27,952 nucleotides of DNA. It comes from Diphasiastrum complanatum (Eukaryota; Streptophyta; Lycopodiopsida; Lycopodiales; Lycopodiaceae). This document shows, piece by piece, positions 26,202 through 27,952 of this stretch. A program made the translations under genes and the position numbers. Position 1 is the stretch's first letter. Each line of letters starts with the position of its first letter. The stretch lies in contig MU836501.1 of assembly GCA_029204225.1 (NCBI GenBank), positions 1-27,952 on the forward strand, in the 5' to 3' direction. The notes under the pieces are model-generated. The model had not been told where the DNA came from. It made no database searches and worked only from the letters and a program-made list of their open reading frames with translations.

Positions 26202-26700
26202 TCAGAGAATCATAGTCAGTAGCTTTATGAAGTTTGGCATGTTTATGGCGATTTCAACCATGCGTGGAGTAAAAAGAGAGCAGTGGGCAGGTTGTGGTGA
26301 GAGTAAGATAGGAGGAGAGTCCATGGTATATAGTTTCGTGGCATATTCAATCCAGGATTCGATTGCTATGGGGGCCCGTGTCGAGGAGTGTCTGGTGAAG
26401 TGCTTCCAGAAAAAGGAGGAAGAAGGAGAATCTAAAGAATTGATCAACCTTTGGCAAAGTGATCGTAGGTACGTTATCTTTTTTCTAGTGGTTTTATGAA
26501 CTCTTCTGGCGTTGTTTGAGTACTGCAGGGAGTGTAATTTGGCATATACCACTTGTTTGTGAAGAGAACGACATTCTGAATCATACCATCGGTTATGAAC
26601 ACATCTTTGAGATGGTATCATTTAGGTACGGAAAGATGAGGAAGCAGTAGTTAAAAGGGATTGAGAGAGGAAAGTGGCTTGTTGTGGTCAACTGATGCCG
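26202..26700 (-). pseudogene. LINE (L-) linker between endonuclease and reverse transcriptase
   Basis: This segment reads NRWYDSECRSLHKQVVYAKL, then KTTRKKITYLRSLCQRL and a FFWKHFTRHSSTRAP segment. A W.D.EC block followed by a basic helix and an FW..... segment is the usual bridge of L1-type ORF2 proteins. It joins the reverse transcriptase frame after about 26202 with a stop. Confidence 0.8.
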
Positions 26701-27547
26701 TGAAAGGGAAGCTAGTAAGTAATTGGGACAGGGTTGTAGTGTAATTTGTAAGTTCAGTGTGTGAGTGAAAGGGGCACGTTTATGTGGAAGGAGAGCATGG
26801 GACGTCAGAAGATAGGGTTATATAACCAAGTGAGAGGCATAAAGAGTGAGTGATCAGAAATAGTAGGAGGGGTAATGGCGAAATTAGAGATATAAGGGAT
26901 CAAGGCAAGGTGATCCAATGAAGTAGTTAACTACATTATGCCCTCCACCATGAGGATGACATGTAAATGTTGATGAGGAGGGCCACTATGTGAGGCCATT
27001 CTGGATGGCAAGAGAGTGCGTCTCTACAAGAGTAATCAATTGCTCCCCAAAAGAAGTAGCTGGAATGTATGCATCCTGTGAAATCCGATCTAGTCCCATA
27101 TCCAGAGGGTGGAGCCGGAGAAAGTCAGTGTCTGCATGAAATTCTGTCTGTTTGGAGCTTGTGCGGGCGTTGGAATTCCCTGCTAACAATTGTAATCCTA
27201 TTGAGAAAAGATAGCAATGTCGTCTGAAAGTGCCTGAAAGGGGTCTCCACCAAAATCAACAAACCCCGATGTCTGCAGGCGAAATATCACACAACCATAT
27301 AAATGTCCTGAAGTACTCCCAAAAGTGACCCAACATGTGAAGCCAGATATAGCGAGCGTAGGGATCTTGCATGACCATCTTAACTGTGGTGCCCCTGTAT
27401 AAACAAGCCACTCCTCTAGATCCGCGACAAGTTTTTCCTCTTACAAATGGGCGAAAAACAGAGTGCCAAGAATAATCCTGTATATGTGGAAGAGGATGAC
27501 ATAAAGACTCATGGGTTTCAGCCAACAATAAAATGTCATATTTTCCA
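26701..27547 (-). pseudogene. LINE (L-) AP-like endonuclease
   Basis: The minus-strand reading starts with SSIGKYDILLLAETHES (metal-binding Glu), then GVACLYRG and, after frame changes, GNSNARTSSKQTEFHAD, the counterpart of GDFNARTS in L+. RISQDAYIPATSFGEQLITL and LAIQNGLT also match L+ (RVSEDSLG..., AIYNGLT). The later TISDHS-like block lies near 26870. The N-terminal strand of the fold is missing at the truncation point 27547. Confidence 0.82.
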
Positions 27548-27640
27548 ATACTTGACATGAACATTTATTAGTCTTATATGCCTTTTGGCATGGAAAAGGC
27601 ATTAATAGAGCTCCCTCTCCCTCTCCTCTCTCTCGCGGTT
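27548..27640 (+). mobile_element. Third LINE-type 3' end with CT-rich tail
   Basis: From ATACTTGACATG onward this matches 18146-18257 closely: the same GTCTT...ATGCC-TTTT-GGCAT stem-loop (27571-27600), then ATTAATAGAGCTC and CCCTCT/CTCT repeats. The outer stem has AAGGC instead of AAGAC, giving one G-T wobble. It abuts the truncated 5' end of L- in the opposite orientation. It is either a very short LINE insertion or the displaced end of another copy. Confidence 0.72.
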
Positions 27641-27850
27641 TTGGCGCCTTGCCTTGGCTGATCTGGAGCGCTGCCAAACTGACTTGGCGCTGACCTGCCC
27701 CTGTCCTGGTGCATGGATCTGGCACTCCTACTGCGCTGTTCCTAGCGTGCTATTGGTAGGGTGTGTTGCTGACCTGCTGACCTATGATGCTGACATCATC
27801 TGCTGACGCCTGCTGACCTCCTGCAGGCCTCACCTCCGTCCTTCTCCTCC
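27641..27850. other. GC-rich stretch with five TGCTGAC units
   Basis: This GC-rich DNA lies between the CT-rich tail and a possible start codon. TGCTGAC occurs at 27767, 27775, 27788, 27801 and 27811. No coding or RNA signal is visible. It could be the 5' UTR of the reading frame that begins at 27851. Confidence 0.4.
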
Positions 27851-27952
27851 ATGGCACCTAAGAAGAAGGCCCCCTTATCAGCTCCTTCCCCTCCATCGCT
27901 CAGAAGTGGAGGGAGGTCCCCTTCACCATCTGCGATGGAGGGGCTCCTATCG
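27851..27952 (+). CDS. Partial reading frame, unknown, cut by window end
   Basis: ATG at 27851 (context CTCCATGGC) opens 34 codons that stay open to the window edge. The translation begins MAPKKKAPLS and continues Pro/Ser-rich with basic residues (RSGGRSPSPS). A basic, Pro/Ser-rich start would suit a LINE ORF1 or gag-like nucleic-acid-binding protein, and a LINE 3' end lies about 200 bases upstream. The fragment is too short for a family call, and chance cannot be excluded. Confidence 0.3.
   Translation, partial: MAPKKKAPLSAPSPPSLRSGGRSPSPSAMEGLLS

Larger units (their letters stand above)
24065..27547 (-). mobile_element. LINE (L-), minus strand, 5'-truncated
   Basis: Read from right to left the element contains AP-like endonuclease (27547-about 26700), linker (26621-26202), reverse transcriptase (about 26200-25100), a C-terminal block (24640-24490), 3' UTR and a 3' stem-loop with a CT-rich tail (24131-24065). 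No ORF1 is found; the left-hand side of the endonuclease frame meets another LINE 3' end at 27548. Frameshifts are frequent. Its domains and 3' end show that it belongs to the same LINE group as L+ at 11530-18257. No target duplication could be identified. Confidence 0.85.

Noticed and set aside
26113-26499. 128-codon plus-strand frame
   Set aside because: It is the antisense shadow of the LINE linker and reverse transcriptase start on the minus strand.
1-27952. CRISPR array, operon, tRNA or rRNA genes
   Set aside because: No regularly spaced identical repeats, no tRNA cloverleaf or rRNA core sequence was seen. The only tRNA-like sequence is the 12-base primer-binding site.

Overview
The window looks like plant nuclear DNA made almost entirely of decayed, nested transposable elements. 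I found no intact host gene, no rRNA or tRNA gene and no CRISPR array. The plant assignment rests on three things: a primer-binding site matching initiator tRNA-Met; chromodomain-bearing Ty3/gypsy elements next to Ty1/copia pol; and an intron-containing BED/hAT transposase of plant type. I cannot name the species; nothing excludes a bryophyte, lycophyte, fern or large-genome seed plant.

Layout, left to right. 1-3191: a Ty3/gypsy chromovirus (G1, +) reduced to gag, protease and chromodomain. 3192-3599: an LTR with unusual AGTTA...TAACT ends. 3600-4750: unassigned DNA with a loose repeat. 4752-4955 and 10979-about 11500: two halves of one copia integrase, split by an insertion (4956-10973) flanked by GAGAG. 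That insertion holds broken LTR pieces, a hAT element with a degenerate multi-exon transposase gene (6266-10070), an inverted solo LTR inside the hAT (5284-5731) and an LTR with its primer-binding site (10249-10710). About 11530-18257: a LINE (L+, + strand) with ORF1, endonuclease, C-terminal block and 3' end but no reverse transcriptase. It is split by a minus-strand chromovirus (G3, 13038-17190) with a perfect ATTAT target duplication. 18341-20097: a third chromovirus (G2, +), deleted internally, ending in a 390 bp LTR. 20098-22050: copia reverse transcriptase and RNase H, interrupted by an inverted copy of the same reverse transcriptase (20727-21501). 22050-24060: AT-rich DNA without recognisable genes. 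24065-27547: a minus-strand LINE (L-) with endonuclease, reverse transcriptase and C-terminal block. 27548-27952: a third LINE-type 3' end (+), GC-rich DNA and the start of an unknown reading frame.

The elements do not form a working pathway; they record successive insertions and deletions. Every long coding region carries frameshifts, stops or lost catalytic residues. The most interesting signal is in the LINE 3' ends. Three sites end in the same two-part stem-loop followed by a CT-rich tail instead of poly(A), and the inner stem shows paired base changes between L+ and L-. Next come the LTR family with non-TG/CA ends, the inverted copia duplication, and the chance to order the insertions from their target duplications. 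I found no evidence for a new host-encoded system.
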